Positions 32,369-41,628 of a stretch of 45,687 nucleotides of DNA are shown here, one piece after another. The stretch is from Paracoccus sp. IB05 (GTDB taxonomy: Bacteria; Pseudomonadota; Alphaproteobacteria; Rhodobacterales; Rhodobacteraceae): positions 1-45,687 of the forward strand of contig NZ_JAEFCF010000042.1 of NCBI RefSeq assembly GCF_016405985.1. Reading direction: 5' to 3'. How positions within the stretch are numbered: position 1 is the stretch's first letter; each line of letters starts with the position of its first letter. Below the pieces are notes generated by a model that saw only the letters and a list, made by a program, of their open reading frames with translations, had not been told where the DNA came from and searched no databases. Made by a program: the position numbers and the translations under genes.

Positions 32369-33739
32369 ATGGTCAGCGGACGGAAGACACGCGTCGAGCG
32401 TGACAGTATTGGTATGCTTGATGTCAGCCTGGACGCCGTTTTCGGCATCCAGACCGAACGCGCTGTGCGGCTTTACCCGCTGGCCGGGCAAAAGCGCTTT
32501 TCCGATTACCCCGGCCTGCTGAACGCGATGCTGATCGTCAAAAAGGCCGCAGCACAGGTCAATATCGACACCGGCGCGATTGCGCCTGCCATGGGTGAAG
32601 CGCTGATCGAGGCGGCCTCGGACCTCCTGGCCACCCCACGCCCCGAGGCGTTTCCGGTCCATGCCTTCCATGGCGGCGGCGGGATTTCCTTTAATATGAA
32701 CCTCAACGAGGTTCTGGCCAATCTGGCGAATAAAGCCGGATTTGGCGCGGATTACGGGTCTTACACCCCGGTCCACCCGAACGATCATGCGAACCTGAAC
32801 CACTCCACCGCTGACTGCCTGTCCACTGGCTGCCATATCGCGGCACGGGCGGCTTTCGCCGGGCTGGCGGCGCAGATCGAGGGCCTCGCGACGGATCTTG
32901 ACCGGCTGGGCGCCGGCTGGGCGCCGTTGCGCAAACTGGCGCGGACCTGCCTGCAGGATGCAGTTGATATCGGTTTTGCCGATTACCTTGGCGGCGTCTC
33001 CGCCTCGCTGCGCTTTAACCTGGAGCGCGCCACACGTGACGCCGATGCGCTGCGCGAGGTCTCCATCGGCGGCAATATCATCGGGCGGTCCGAGGATTGC
33101 GAACCGGCCTTTTTTGCCGCGATCCTGCCCGCCCTGAATGCCGCGCTTGCGGCGGCGGGCCTGCCCGCGGGCCTCACCCGGACCGACAATCTTTTTGCCG
33201 CAAGCCAGGCACATGACCGGCTGCTGGCGCTTGGCGCCTCGCTTGATCAGCTGGCGCGGACCCTGATCCGGTTCGCGAAAGACCTGCGGCTGATGGCCTC
33301 GGGCCCGCATGGCGGCCTTGGCGAAATCCGGCTGCCGGCGATGCAGCCGGGATCCTCCGCAATCCCCGGCAAGGTCAATCCGACGATCCCGGAATTCATG
33401 GTGCAATGCGGCATGATCGCGACCGGCCATGCGGCGGCGATGGCGATGACCCAGGATCATGGCGAAATGGATTACAACCCCTGGGAAGCGGTGGTGATCG
33501 TAAGCCTTCTCGAGATGATCGCGGTGCTGGAAAGCGGCGTCGCGACCCTGCGGCGCAACTGCGTTCAGGGCCTGCAGCCAGATACGGACCGCAACCGGGA
33601 TCTCTCGACCAGCCTGCTGCCCTCGCTGATCCGGCTGAAACAGCTGAAAGGCTACAGCTATTCGGCGCAGGTCGCCAAAGACGCCGCGGGTGACCTTGAT
33701 TTCGTGCGCCGCAAGGTGGCCGAAGCCGAACCCCGCTGA
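32369..33739 (+). CDS. Aspartase/fumarase superfamily lyase
   Basis: A 456-residue homotetrameric-type lyase that would add or remove ammonia, an amine or water across a dicarboxylate double bond. Family landmarks are DAVFGIQTERAV near the N-terminus, VHPNDHANLNHSTAD (aspartase-like HPND), and the signature loop PGSSAIPGKVNPTIPE with the catalytic Ser. The middle is divergent: the usual GTAVGTG stretch reads SIGGNIIGRSED, and Met is replaced by Ile in GSSxMPGK. It is therefore probably not a housekeeping aspartase or fumarase. GGGGGAG lies about 10 bases before the start. It heads an operon with an aldehyde dehydrogenase, an aldo/keto reductase and a peptide/opine-type ABC importer, which suggests use of an imported N-substituted amino acid or similar compound. 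Confidence 0.85.
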   Translation: MVSGRKTRVERDSIGMLDVSLDAVFGIQTERAVRLYPLAGQKRFSDYPGLLNAMLIVKKAAAQVNIDTGAIAPAMGEALIEAASDLLATPRPEAFPVHAFHGGGGISFNMNLNEVLANLANKAGFGADYGSYTPVHPNDHANLNHSTADCLSTGCHIAARAAFAGLAAQIEGLATDLDRLGAGWAPLRKLARTCLQDAVDIGFADYLGGVSASLRFNLERATRDADALREVSIGGNIIGRSEDCEPAFFAAILPALNAALAAAGLPAGLTRTDNLFAASQAHDRLLALGASLDQLARTLIRFAKDLRLMASGPHGGLGEIRLPAMQPGSSAIPGKVNPTIPEFMVQCGMIATGHAAAMAMTQDHGEMDYNPWEAVVIVSLLEMIAVLESGVATLRRNCVQGLQPDTDRNRDLSTSLLPSLIRLKQLKGYSYSAQVAKDAAGDLDFVRRKVAEAEPR

Positions 33740-33796
33740 GTACCCCGCACCCACCCGACAGTTTCCCCGAACAGACCTCCTCTGTGGAAGACGACA

Positions 33797-35302
33797 ATGA
33801 CAGATAAATTGCTCGATACCGATCTTGACTGGGCCAGATCCTGGCTGAAAGAGAGCAAGAAACAGTATATAAATGGTGAATGGGTTGCCGGAAACGGTGC
33901 CGCCTGGGGGGTGAAGAACCCGGCCACCGGGGAAACCCTCTGCCAGATCGCGCTGGCCGATGCCGGTCAGATCGAGACCGCCGCCGAGGCCGCGAACCGC
34001 TGCCATCAGTCGGAAGCCTGGAGCCGCAAGACCTCGCGCAAGGCGCGCGCCGATCAGCTTATCGCGATTGCGCGGCTGATCCGCGAAAACGTCAGACAGC
34101 TGGCGCTGCTGGAAAGCCTTGCCAATGGCAAGACCTACCTTGAGGCCGTCAATGACGACATCTACACCTGCGCCGAGATCTTTGAATATTACGCCGGCTG
34201 GACCGATAAATTCTATGGCGAGGTCTCGCCGGTCGAAGACGGGTTCCTGAATTTCACCACCAAAGAGCCGGTCGGTGTCTGCGCCCTGATCGCGCCCTGG
34301 AATTACCCGCTCTACCAGGCCAGCCTGAAGATCGCGCCGGCACTGGCGATGGGCAATGCCGTGGTGATGAAGCCATCGGAATATACGCCCCTTGCGACAC
34401 TGCATCTGTTTGAGCTGATCGACCGCGAACTGGATCTTCCCAAAGGCCTCCTGAACCTGGTCCTTTGCGATGGCGCAGCCGCGAACCAGCTGACGCTGAG
34501 CCGCAATGTCCATAAAGTGTCCTTTACCGGGTCGACCGGCGTCGGGCGCCGCATCGTGGCGAATTCGGGGGCCTCGAACCTGAAAGGCGTCACGCTGGAA
34601 CTGGGCGGAAAATCGCCCTGCATCTTCTTTGAGGATACGCTCAATCTGGATGCCGCGATTGACCGCGCCTTCTATGTCATGTTCTCGCAAAAAGGCGAGA
34701 AATGTTCCGAGCCGACGCGTTTCCTGATCCAGAAGGGCATCTATGACTATGTTCTGGAGAAGCTGATCGCGAAGGCGGAGGCAGTGACCTGCGGCGACCC
34801 GCTGCTGGCTTTGACCGAGCAGGGCGCGCAATGCAATGAGGCGCAGTTCAAACGCATTATGGAGTATATCGAGATCGGCAAGACAGAGGCCGAACTCGTC
34901 GCAGGAGGTACCGCAGACACCTCTGGCAGCAACGCAAAAGGCCTGTTCGTCCGCCCGACGATCTTTTCCAACGTCCCTGACACCGCCCGCATCGCGCAGG
35001 AAGAGATCTTCGGCCCTGTCCTGTCCTGCACCCCGTTCGAGACCGCTGAGGACGCTGTTCGCATCGCCAATGGCACCAGCTATGGCCTCGCCGCCGGCGT
35101 CTATACCGGCAATGTAAACCTCGCGCACCGCATGGCCGAGCGCCTTGATGCCGGCATGGTCTTTGTGAACCGCTACGGCTGCTATGGGCTGTCAGCACCC
35201 TTCGGCGGCTTCAAGGAAAGCGGCTGGGGCAAGGAAATGGCGATCCATTCGCTGTCTTCCTACACGAAAACCAAAGGCACCTGGATCCATTTCGGCGGCT
35301 GA
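33797..35302 (+). CDS. Aldehyde dehydrogenase family protein (betaine-aldehyde dehydrogenase-like)
   Basis: A 501-residue NAD(P)-dependent aldehyde dehydrogenase with all core features: substrate tunnel motif APWNYPLYQASLKIAPALAMGNAVVMKPSE, cofactor loop FTGSTGVGRRI, Glu in TLELGGKSPCI, and catalytic Cys in QKGEKCSEPTRF. The C-terminal oligomerisation segment (FGGFKESGWGKE) is present. The N-terminal 15 residues precede the first conserved strand. It follows the lyase gene by 57 bases and precedes an aldo/keto reductase by 45 bases. The pair of aldehyde-oxidising and carbonyl-reducing enzymes points to an aldehyde intermediate. The exact substrate is not readable. Confidence 0.92.
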   Translation: MTDKLLDTDLDWARSWLKESKKQYINGEWVAGNGAAWGVKNPATGETLCQIALADAGQIETAAEAANRCHQSEAWSRKTSRKARADQLIAIARLIRENVRQLALLESLANGKTYLEAVNDDIYTCAEIFEYYAGWTDKFYGEVSPVEDGFLNFTTKEPVGVCALIAPWNYPLYQASLKIAPALAMGNAVVMKPSEYTPLATLHLFELIDRELDLPKGLLNLVLCDGAAANQLTLSRNVHKVSFTGSTGVGRRIVANSGASNLKGVTLELGGKSPCIFFEDTLNLDAAIDRAFYVMFSQKGEKCSEPTRFLIQKGIYDYVLEKLIAKAEAVTCGDPLLALTEQGAQCNEAQFKRIMEYIEIGKTEAELVAGGTADTSGSNAKGLFVRPTIFSNVPDTARIAQEEIFGPVLSCTPFETAEDAVRIANGTSYGLAAGVYTGNVNLAHRMAERLDAGMVFVNRYGCYGLSAPFGGFKESGWGKEMAIHSLSSYTKTKGTWIHFGG

Positions 35303-35347
35303 CTACCCGACCGAGACCGCAACATCACCCTGAAAAGACAGACCAAA

Positions 35348-36379
35348 ATGCAATATACCCGTCTTGGCCAATCCGGCCTGAAAGTCTCGCGCCTCTGCCT
35401 TGGCACGATGAATATGGGCTCGAAATCCTGGAAGCCGTGGATTTTCGACGAAACCGAGTCCGAGCCGATCATCGGCCATGCGCTGGACAATGGCGTGAAC
35501 TTCATCGACCTCGCCGATTTCTACTCGGCGGGCGCGGGCGAAGAAGTCGTCTGCAACGTGCTGCGCAAGCTGGCGAAACGTGATGAGCTGGTGATCGCGA
35601 CCAAGCTTGGCTATCCGATCGGGGGCGGCGCGAACAATGGTGGCCATTCCCGCAAACATGTGTTCGATGCGCTGCATGGCTCGCTGGCCCGGATGAAGAC
35701 CGATTATGTCGACATCTATATGTTGCATTACTTCGATACCGAGACCCCGATCGAAGAAACCATGGAAGCGATGAACGACATCGTGCGTGCCGGCAAAGCC
35801 CGCTATATCGGCGTCTCGACGATGTTCACCTGGCAATTCGCCAAAATCCTCGCGATCTGCGAAAAGCATGGCTGGGCGAAACCGATCAATATGCAGCTGC
35901 AGCTGAACGCCGCCTACCGCGAGGAGGAACGCGAGATGCTGCCCTTCTGCATGGATCAGGGCGTGGGCGTCTCGGTCTTCAGCCCGCTGGCGCGGGGGAT
36001 CCTTTCCAGCGATATGAATTCGGTCCGCAACAAGACCGACTTCTTCACCGCCGAGATGTATAACGATGCCGCCTCGCGCGATGTCGCGATGTCGGTCGCG
36101 CGTGTGGCCGAGGCGCGCGGCCTCAGCCCGGCGCAGATCGCCCAGGCCTGGGTGCTGAGAAAGCCCGAGGTCTCCTCGATGCTGGTTGGTGCCGATACGC
36201 GGGCGCAATTCGATTCAGCGCTGGCTGCGCTGACCACCGAGCTTGACGCCGATGAGGTTTATGAGATCGAGCGCAATTACACCCCTTGTGACGTGATCAA
36301 CGATTACACCGCCGGCAAGCGCATCCCCCGCGCGCCGCGCCCGGCTGCGGGCCGTTTCGCGCTGGAGGCCGTGGCCTGA
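35348..36379 (+). CDS. Aldo/keto reductase
   Basis: A 343-residue TIM-barrel oxidoreductase using NADPH. The catalytic tetrad is visible: Asp and Tyr in FIDLADFYSAG, Lys in VIATKLGYP and His in IYMLHYFD. The C-terminal cofactor loop (VSSMLVGADTRAQF) is complete. The family reduces aldehydes and ketones or, in reverse, oxidises sugars; one branch acts as pyridoxal 4-dehydrogenase in some actinobacteria, but nothing here shows that specificity. A strong stem-loop follows the stop before the transporter genes. It lies 45 bases after the aldehyde dehydrogenase gene in the same operon. Confidence 0.9.
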   Translation: MQYTRLGQSGLKVSRLCLGTMNMGSKSWKPWIFDETESEPIIGHALDNGVNFIDLADFYSAGAGEEVVCNVLRKLAKRDELVIATKLGYPIGGGANNGGHSRKHVFDALHGSLARMKTDYVDIYMLHYFDTETPIEETMEAMNDIVRAGKARYIGVSTMFTWQFAKILAICEKHGWAKPINMQLQLNAAYREEEREMLPFCMDQGVGVSVFSPLARGILSSDMNSVRNKTDFFTAEMYNDAASRDVAMSVARVAEARGLSPAQIAQAWVLRKPEVSSMLVGADTRAQFDSALAALTTELDADEVYEIERNYTPCDVINDYTAGKRIPRAPRPAAGRFALEAVA

Positions 36380-36386
36380 GGCCTTT

Positions 36387-36414
36387 ACCGGAGCGGCGGC
36401 AACGCCGCTCCGGT
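36387..36414 (+). terminator. Stem-loop with GCAA tetraloop after the reductase gene
   Basis: A perfect 12-bp stem closed by a GCAA (GNRA) tetraloop starts 8 bases after the reductase stop codon. The downstream sequence is A/T-mixed with no long U-run. It may end part of the transcription or mark a processing point between the enzyme genes and the transporter genes. Confidence 0.6.
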
Positions 36415-36450
36415 CACATTTCAATAAAGTATCCGACAGGGAGAATAAGG

Positions 36451-38052
36451 ATGGATGAGTTCAAAACGCTGAGCGGCAAGCCGCTGCACCCGGAAGCGCG
36501 CGCGATGCAAAGCCGTTTTGCGGCAGGGCAGATTGACCGTCGCGGTTTCCTGCGTGGCATGGCATGGCTTGGCGTCGCCGTGGGGGCCGCAGGTGCTGCC
36601 CCTGGTATGTTGCGCGCCGAAGAGACGCCGAAAGCCGGCGGCACGCTGCGTTTCGCCTGCCAGATCCAGGAAATCACCGATCCGATGATGGCGACCTGGA
36701 TCGAATCCTCGAACCTGTTGCGCAACTGCCTTGAATTCCTGACCTTTGTCGATGCCGACAATATCACCCATCCCTATCTGGCGAAAAGCTGGTCGGCCTC
36801 GGATGATCTGACCGTCTGGGATTTCGAGCTGGATGAGCGCGCCAAATGGTCGAATGGCGACCAGTTCGGCCCGGAAGACGTGATCTTCAACATCGAGCGC
36901 TGGATTGCACCGGATTCGCAATCCTCGAACAAGAGCGCGTTTGAGGCGATCACGAAAATCGAAAAGACCGGCGATCATTCGGTGCGCATCACCCTGTCGC
37001 GCCCGATCGCATCGCTGCCCGAGCAGCTTTACTCCCATACCTGCGCCATCGCGCATCGTGGTTTTGCGGGCAACTGGCCGGCCGATCCGGTCGGGACCGG
37101 CCCCTTCTCGCTGGTCAGCCATGAGGTCGGTCGTCAGGCCATCTTCAAAAAGCGGACCGATTACTGGGGCACCCCGGCTTATCTGGACGAAGTGCATTAC
37201 ATCGACCTCGGCGCGGATATCACCACCCATCTGGCAGCGCTGTCGAGCGGCCAGGTCGACGTGCTCTACCGCGCGACGATTGCCGAATATGACCTTATGC
37301 AATCGCTGCCGAATATCCAGATCCTGAGCGGCAAAGCGGCCCATACCCTGGCGATCCGGATGCAGGTGGATCAGAAGCCCTTCGACGATATCCGCGTGCG
37401 CAAAGCGGTGCAGCTGGCGGCTGACAATGGCCAGATGCTGGCGATTGCCTATCGGGGCGAAGGTGATCTGGGCGCAAACTACCATGTCTCGCCGGTTCAG
37501 GCCGATTACGCGCCGGTCGATCCGATTGCCCGCGATGTGGCGGCCGCAAAGGCGCTGCTGGCCGAGGCCGGCTACCCGGATGGCATCGATATCGAGCTGA
37601 CCCTTGGCAATACCCAGGGCAAATGGGAGCAGGACACCGCTCAGGTCCTGCAACAGAACCTCGCCGAGGCCGGCATAAGGCTGAAGCTGAACGTGCTGCC
37701 CGCCTCGCAATACTGGCCGATCTGGGACAAGGTGCCCTTCGGCGTCACCTATTGGGCGCATCGCCCGCTGGGCACCATGACGCTGGATCTGGCCTATCGC
37801 ACGGGCGGCGCCTGGAACGAAAGCCATTACGCCAACCCGGACTTTGACGAGGCGCTGAACAAGGCGATGTCGCTGGTGGACCCGGACGCCCGCCGCGAGG
37901 CAATGGCGGTGGTCGAGACCATTCTGCGCGATGACGCGGTGATGGTGCAGCCCTATTGGCCGAACCGTTTCTCGGCCGCGGCGCAGAATGTGCGTGGCTT
38001 TGTGCTGCATCCGTCGGACTTCTTCCGTATGGATGGCGTCTGGCTGGCCTGA
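36451..38052 (+). CDS. Peptide/opine-type ABC transporter substrate-binding protein
   Basis: A 533-residue cluster C (DppA/OppA-like) binding protein, SBP_bac_5 family. The N-terminus has a twin-arginine motif (DRRGFLRGMAW) about 30 residues in, then a hydrophobic segment ending at LRAEE, so export is probably by Tat. GGTLRFACQ, the GPEDVIFNIERW motif, ADPVGTGPF and VRKAVQLAADN are typical of the family. The start at 36451 has GGGAG about 8 bases upstream. It is the first transporter gene and is followed by a stem-loop, two permeases and a fused ATPase. The ligand could be a peptide, opine, amine or sugar oligomer; the neighbouring lyase favours an amino-acid derivative. Confidence 0.9.
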   Translation: MDEFKTLSGKPLHPEARAMQSRFAAGQIDRRGFLRGMAWLGVAVGAAGAAPGMLRAEETPKAGGTLRFACQIQEITDPMMATWIESSNLLRNCLEFLTFVDADNITHPYLAKSWSASDDLTVWDFELDERAKWSNGDQFGPEDVIFNIERWIAPDSQSSNKSAFEAITKIEKTGDHSVRITLSRPIASLPEQLYSHTCAIAHRGFAGNWPADPVGTGPFSLVSHEVGRQAIFKKRTDYWGTPAYLDEVHYIDLGADITTHLAALSSGQVDVLYRATIAEYDLMQSLPNIQILSGKAAHTLAIRMQVDQKPFDDIRVRKAVQLAADNGQMLAIAYRGEGDLGANYHVSPVQADYAPVDPIARDVAAAKALLAEAGYPDGIDIELTLGNTQGKWEQDTAQVLQQNLAEAGIRLKLNVLPASQYWPIWDKVPFGVTYWAHRPLGTMTLDLAYRTGGAWNESHYANPDFDEALNKAMSLVDPDARREAMAVVETILRDDAVMVQPYWPNRFSAAAQNVRGFVLHPSDFFRMDGVWLA

Positions 38053-38067
38053 TCGCCACCCGAAACA

Positions 38068-38093
38068 GGGGTCGGGCCTTTGCGCCCGGCCCC
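38068..38093 (+). terminator. Stem-loop after the binding-protein gene
   Basis: A 10-bp GC-rich stem (one U-G pair) with a 6-base loop begins 15 bases after the binding-protein stop codon and 45 bases before the permease start. As in the BMP operon, this likely stabilises the binding-protein message or attenuates the permease genes. Confidence 0.55.
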
Positions 38094-38137
38094 CTTTCGC
38101 GCCTCGGCGCGGTTCAACTGAAAAAGGAGGGTGTCTG

Positions 38138-39085
38138 GTGTCCCTGGGCAAATTTCTGATCCGAAAGACCGCGATCGCGATCGCCACCATGGTGGCGGTC
38201 TCGTTCCTGATCTTTCTCGCACTCGAGGTGAATATCGAGGAAGTCGCCGTCAAGGTGCTGGGGCAGTATTCCACCGCCGATCAGCGCGCGGCCTGGCTGT
38301 TGCAAAACGGCTATAACGACCCGTTTCTGATCCGCTATCTCCGCTGGCTCGCGAATTTTGTGACCGGCGACTGGGGGCAGTCGACCTATTACCGCGCACC
38401 GGTGATGGATATGGTGCTGCCGCGCCTTGGCGCCTCGGCAATCCTTGCGGGCGGCGCGCTCCTTGTGATCATCATCTTCGGGCTTGGCCTTGGGATCCTT
38501 GCCGGGATGCGGCCTGGCACCGTGCTGGACCGGGTGATTTCAGTGTTTTCTGTCATCACTACCTCGATCCCGGATTTCGCCTCGGCGGTGTTTCTCTCGG
38601 GGATCTTCGTCTTCTGGCTCGGGCTGCTGCCAGGGGCCAGTACGATGATTTCCGGGTTTTCTTTCCGCGAGCTGATCCTGCCGGTCTCGGTGCTGGGGCT
38701 TTATTCGATGGGCTATCTGGCGCGCGTCACCCGTGCCTCGATGGTCGATGTGATGTCCACCCATTACATCCGCACCGCGCGGCTCAAGGGCGCAAGCCTG
38801 TCGCGGATCGTGTTGCGCCATGCGCTGAGAAACGCGCTGATCACGCCTGTGACCGTCATCATGCTGCAACTGCCCTGGCTCCTCTCCGGCGTGATCGTGG
38901 TCGAGGTGTTCTATGCCTATAAGGGCTTTGGCACCCTCCTTTATGACGCCGCGCTGAACCAGGACATCTATCTGATCGAAGCCTGCGCGATGATTTCGGT
39001 CCTCGTCGTCGTTCTGAGCCAGATCCTCTCGGATGTGCTCTATGGCTGGCTGAACCCCCGTATCGAGCTGGGAGCAAAAGCATGA
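38138..39085 (+). CDS. ABC transporter permease (DppB-like)
   Basis: A 315-residue inner-membrane permease of the DppB type: an N-terminal helix (KTAIAIATMVAVSFLIFLAL), the periplasmic NPF/RY-like domain, then five helices with the cytoplasmic EAA loop (STHYIRTARLKGASLSRIVLRHALRNALI). The GTG at 38138 is chosen because AAAGGAGG lies 7 bases upstream; longer frames have no such site. Its stop overlaps the next permease start by 4 bases. It pairs with the following DppC-like protein to form the channel. Confidence 0.92.
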   Translation: MSLGKFLIRKTAIAIATMVAVSFLIFLALEVNIEEVAVKVLGQYSTADQRAAWLLQNGYNDPFLIRYLRWLANFVTGDWGQSTYYRAPVMDMVLPRLGASAILAGGALLVIIIFGLGLGILAGMRPGTVLDRVISVFSVITTSIPDFASAVFLSGIFVFWLGLLPGASTMISGFSFRELILPVSVLGLYSMGYLARVTRASMVDVMSTHYIRTARLKGASLSRIVLRHALRNALITPVTVIMLQLPWLLSGVIVVEVFYAYKGFGTLLYDAALNQDIYLIEACAMISVLVVVLSQILSDVLYGWLNPRIELGAKA

Positions 39086-39924
39086 AGGCGCTGACCCCCT
39101 ACCTGCAAAAGCCGCTGGTTCTGATCGGTGGATTCCTCGCCTTCGGCTGGCTGCTGGTCGCGATCCTCGCGCCGGTCCTTGCGCCCTATAACCCGCTGCA
39201 AACCCTGCAGCCTCTGGTCAAACCCCTGACCACCGGATCGAATGGCGAATATTTCCTGCTGGGCACCGATATGCTGGGCCGTGATATCCTTTCGCGGCTG
39301 ATCTGGGGCGCGCAGACCGTGGTGATCTATGCCACGCTTGCCACCCTGACTGCCTATATTCTGGGTCTGAGCTTTGGCCTGATCGCGGGCTATGCCGGCG
39401 GGCGCACCGATGCGGTGCTGTGTTTCCTCGCCAATGTGATCCTCAGCTTCCCGGTGCTGGTGCTTTACATCGTGATCATCGTGGTGATCGGTGCCTCTCC
39501 AGTGAATATCGTGATCGCGGTGACCTTCAGCTCGGCCCCGGCGATCTTCCGCATCGTGCGCGCCATCACCATTGATGTCGCCAGCCGCGATTTCGTCAAG
39601 GCCGCGATCACGCAGGGCGAAAGCACCTGGCGTATCCTGTTCATCGACATCCTGCCGAACACCACCGGGCCGCTCGCCGTCGATTTCTGCCTGCGGCTTG
39701 GCTATACCGCCATCACCATCGGGACGCTCGGCTTCCTCGGTCTCGGCCTGCCGCCGCCCACCCCCGACTGGGGCGGCATGGTGAATGAGGGCCGTGCCAT
39801 GGCCATCGCCTTCCCGCATCTGGTGGTCTTTCCCTGTATCGCGATCTCGACCCTGACACTGGGCCTCAGCCTGCTGGCCGACGGGCTGCGTGAAGTGAAT
39901 GATGCGAAGGAGCGCCAGGCATGA
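39082..39924 (+). CDS. ABC transporter permease (DppC-like)
   Basis: A 280-residue permease of the DppC type with the family's marker FLLGTDMLGRDILSRLIWGAQT near the N-terminus, six predicted helices, the EAA loop (SRDFVKAAITQGESTWRILFIDILPN) and the conserved end FLGLGLPPPTPDWGGMVNEGR. Start and stop each overlap the neighbouring genes by 4 bases (ATGA), so the permeases and ATPase are strictly coupled. It forms a heterodimer with the preceding permease. Confidence 0.93.
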   Translation: MKALTPYLQKPLVLIGGFLAFGWLLVAILAPVLAPYNPLQTLQPLVKPLTTGSNGEYFLLGTDMLGRDILSRLIWGAQTVVIYATLATLTAYILGLSFGLIAGYAGGRTDAVLCFLANVILSFPVLVLYIVIIVVIGASPVNIVIAVTFSSAPAIFRIVRAITIDVASRDFVKAAITQGESTWRILFIDILPNTTGPLAVDFCLRLGYTAITIGTLGFLGLGLPPPTPDWGGMVNEGRAMAIAFPHLVVFPCIAISTLTLGLSLLADGLREVNDAKERQA

Positions 39925-41495
39925 GCGACGCATTGCTTGATATCCGCAATCTCTCGGTCGCGCTGCCGAAAGGTGCCGACCGGCCTTTCGCGGTCCAGGG
40001 CGTTACGCTGGATGTGAAACCGCGGGAAATCCTTTGCATCGTTGGCGAATCCGGTTCGGGCAAATCAGTGTTGACCGCAACCCTGATGGGGGCCGCGCCC
40101 AAGGGTCTTTCGGTCGCCGGTGGCGAGGCCCTTATGGCGGGCCAGGACCTGCTGACACTTTCGGAACGGCAGTGGCAGAAGATCCGCGGCAAAGAGATCG
40201 GCATGATCTTTCAGGAGCCGATGGCCTCGCTGAACCCGGCCCTCACGGTGGCGAGCCAGATCGAAGAGGTCTTCATCCTCCATTCCGATATGTCAAAGGC
40301 GGATCGCGCCCGCGAGGCACGGCGCCTGGTCGAGGCAATGCATCTGCCCGAACCCGACCGCATCCTGAAAAGCTACCCGCATCAGCTTTCCGGCGGGCAA
40401 TGCCAGCGCGTGGTGATCGCGATGGCCCTGGCGATGAGCCCGAAACTGCTGATCGCCGATGAACCGACCACGGCGCTGGATGTGACCACCCAGGCCCAGG
40501 TGCTGAAACTGATCCGGGAACTGCGCGATGTGCATGGCCATGGGATCATCTTCATCACCCATGATCTGGGCGTGGTGGCCGATATCGCCGACCGTATTGC
40601 GGTGATGCGGCGGGGCGAGGTGGTGGAGCTTGGCACCGCCGAACAGGTGCTGAAAGATCCGCAGCATGACTATACCAAGACCCTGATCGCGGCAGTTCCA
40701 AGCCTTGTGCCCCATGACCGCCCTGCCCCCGAGGCCGCCAAACCGGCGCTGGAGGTCACGCAGCTGAACCATGCTTACGGCGCGAAACAGGTGCTGCATG
40801 ATATCAGCATCGCCGTCGCACCGGGCCGCGTGCTCTCGATCGTCGGCGAAAGCGGGTCGGGGAAATCCACGATCGCAAAGAACCTGATCCGGCTGATCGA
40901 TCCGACTTCCGGCAGGATCGTGGTGGCGGGCGAGGATATTCTGGGCGCAGGCGGCGAGGGTCTGCGCGGGATGCGCAAGCGGATCCAGATGATTTTCCAG
41001 GACCCGTTCGGATCTTTGAACCCGCGCCGCCGGGTCGGGCCGATGATCGCCCGCGCCGCCGTGCTCTCGGGCGCCAGCCGCGCCGAGGCCGTCACCCGCG
41101 CAAAGGAACTGCTGGAGCTGGTGGGCCTTGAGCGCAGCGCCTATACCCGCAGACCGGCCGCCTTTTCCGGCGGACAGCGGCAGCGGATCGGCATTGCCCG
41201 CGCACTGGCGATGCAGCCCGATGTTCTGATCGCCGATGAAAGCGTCTCGGCGCTGGATGTCTCGGTCCAGGCCCAGGTGCTGGATCTGCTGGCCGATCTG
41301 CAAAAACGGCTGCAGCTTGCGGTCGTGTTCATCACCCATGACCTGCGTGTCGCCGCCCAGATCAGCGACGAGATCGTGGTGCTGAGCCAAGGCCATGTGG
41401 TCGAGCGCGGCCCGGCAAGCGAGGTCCTGACCCGGCCACAGCACCCCTATACCCGCGAGCTGATCGCCGCCGCCCCCGGGCGCGACGCGTTCTGA
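39921..41495 (+). CDS. Fused DppD-DppF-type ABC transporter ATPase
   Basis: A 524-residue protein with two complete ATPase domains in one chain. Domain 1: Walker [10 protein letters not shown], signature LSGGQCQRV, Walker B LLIADEPT, and the H-loop in ITHDLG. Domain 2: Walker [10 protein letters not shown], signature FSGGQRQRI, Walker [13 protein letters not shown], and ITHDLR. Each ends with the oligopeptide-transporter tail ([13 protein letters not shown] and [13 protein letters not shown]). The second Walker B has Glu-Ser in place of the common Glu-Pro, which does not affect the catalytic Glu. One protein therefore energises the importer. It is the last gene of the operon and is followed by a stem-loop at 41573. 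Confidence 0.94.
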   Translation: MSDALLDIRNLSVALPKGADRPFAVQGVTLDVKPREILCIVGESGSGKSVLTATLMGAAPKGLSVAGGEALMAGQDLLTLSERQWQKIRGKEIGMIFQEPMASLNPALTVASQIEEVFILHSDMSKADRAREARRLVEAMHLPEPDRILKSYPHQLSGGQCQRVVIAMALAMSPKLLIADEPTTALDVTTQAQVLKLIRELRDVHGHGIIFITHDLGVVADIADRIAVMRRGEVVELGTAEQVLKDPQHDYTKTLIAAVPSLVPHDRPAPEAAKPALEVTQLNHAYGAKQVLHDISIAVAPGRVLSIVGESGSGKSTIAKNLIRLIDPTSGRIVVAGEDILGAGGEGLRGMRKRIQMIFQDPFGSLNPRRRVGPMIARAAVLSGASRAEAVTRAKELLELVGLERSAYTRRPAAFSGGQRQRIGIARALAMQPDVLIADESVSALDVSVQAQVLDLLADLQKRLQLAVVFITHDLRVAAQISDEIVVLSQGHVVERGPASEVLTRPQHPYTRELIAAAPGRDAF

Positions 41496-41572
41496 GGGAA
41501 AGCGGGCCAATGCGCCCCGGGCCAAAGCATCAGACGGGGCCTTGACGCGCGGCAGACAGCAGCAGAAGGTTC

Positions 41573-41597
41573 GGGGCGCGCCCGGTCGGCGCGCCCC
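41573..41597 (+). terminator. Putative terminator after the importer operon
   Basis: A perfect 10-bp GC-only stem with a 5-base loop lies 77 bases after the ATPase stop and 31 bases before the LysR gene. It is followed by a short GTTTCC, so termination is plausible but not certain. It may also sit in the leader of the LysR message. Confidence 0.5.
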
Positions 41598-41628
41598 CGT
41601 TTCCTGTGCCGGGAGCCCTGCCCTTCCG

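Noticed and set aside
32315-35128. A 937-codon open frame on the minus strand
   Set aside because: It runs exactly antisense to the lyase and aldehyde dehydrogenase genes, which have complete active-site motifs; its translation is Arg/Gly/His-rich and resembles no family. It is a by-product of high third-position GC.
36421-38274. A 617-codon open frame on the minus strand
   Set aside because: It is antisense to the binding-protein gene, which has a Tat signal and SBP_bac_5 motifs. The antisense product has the same artefact composition as other shadows.
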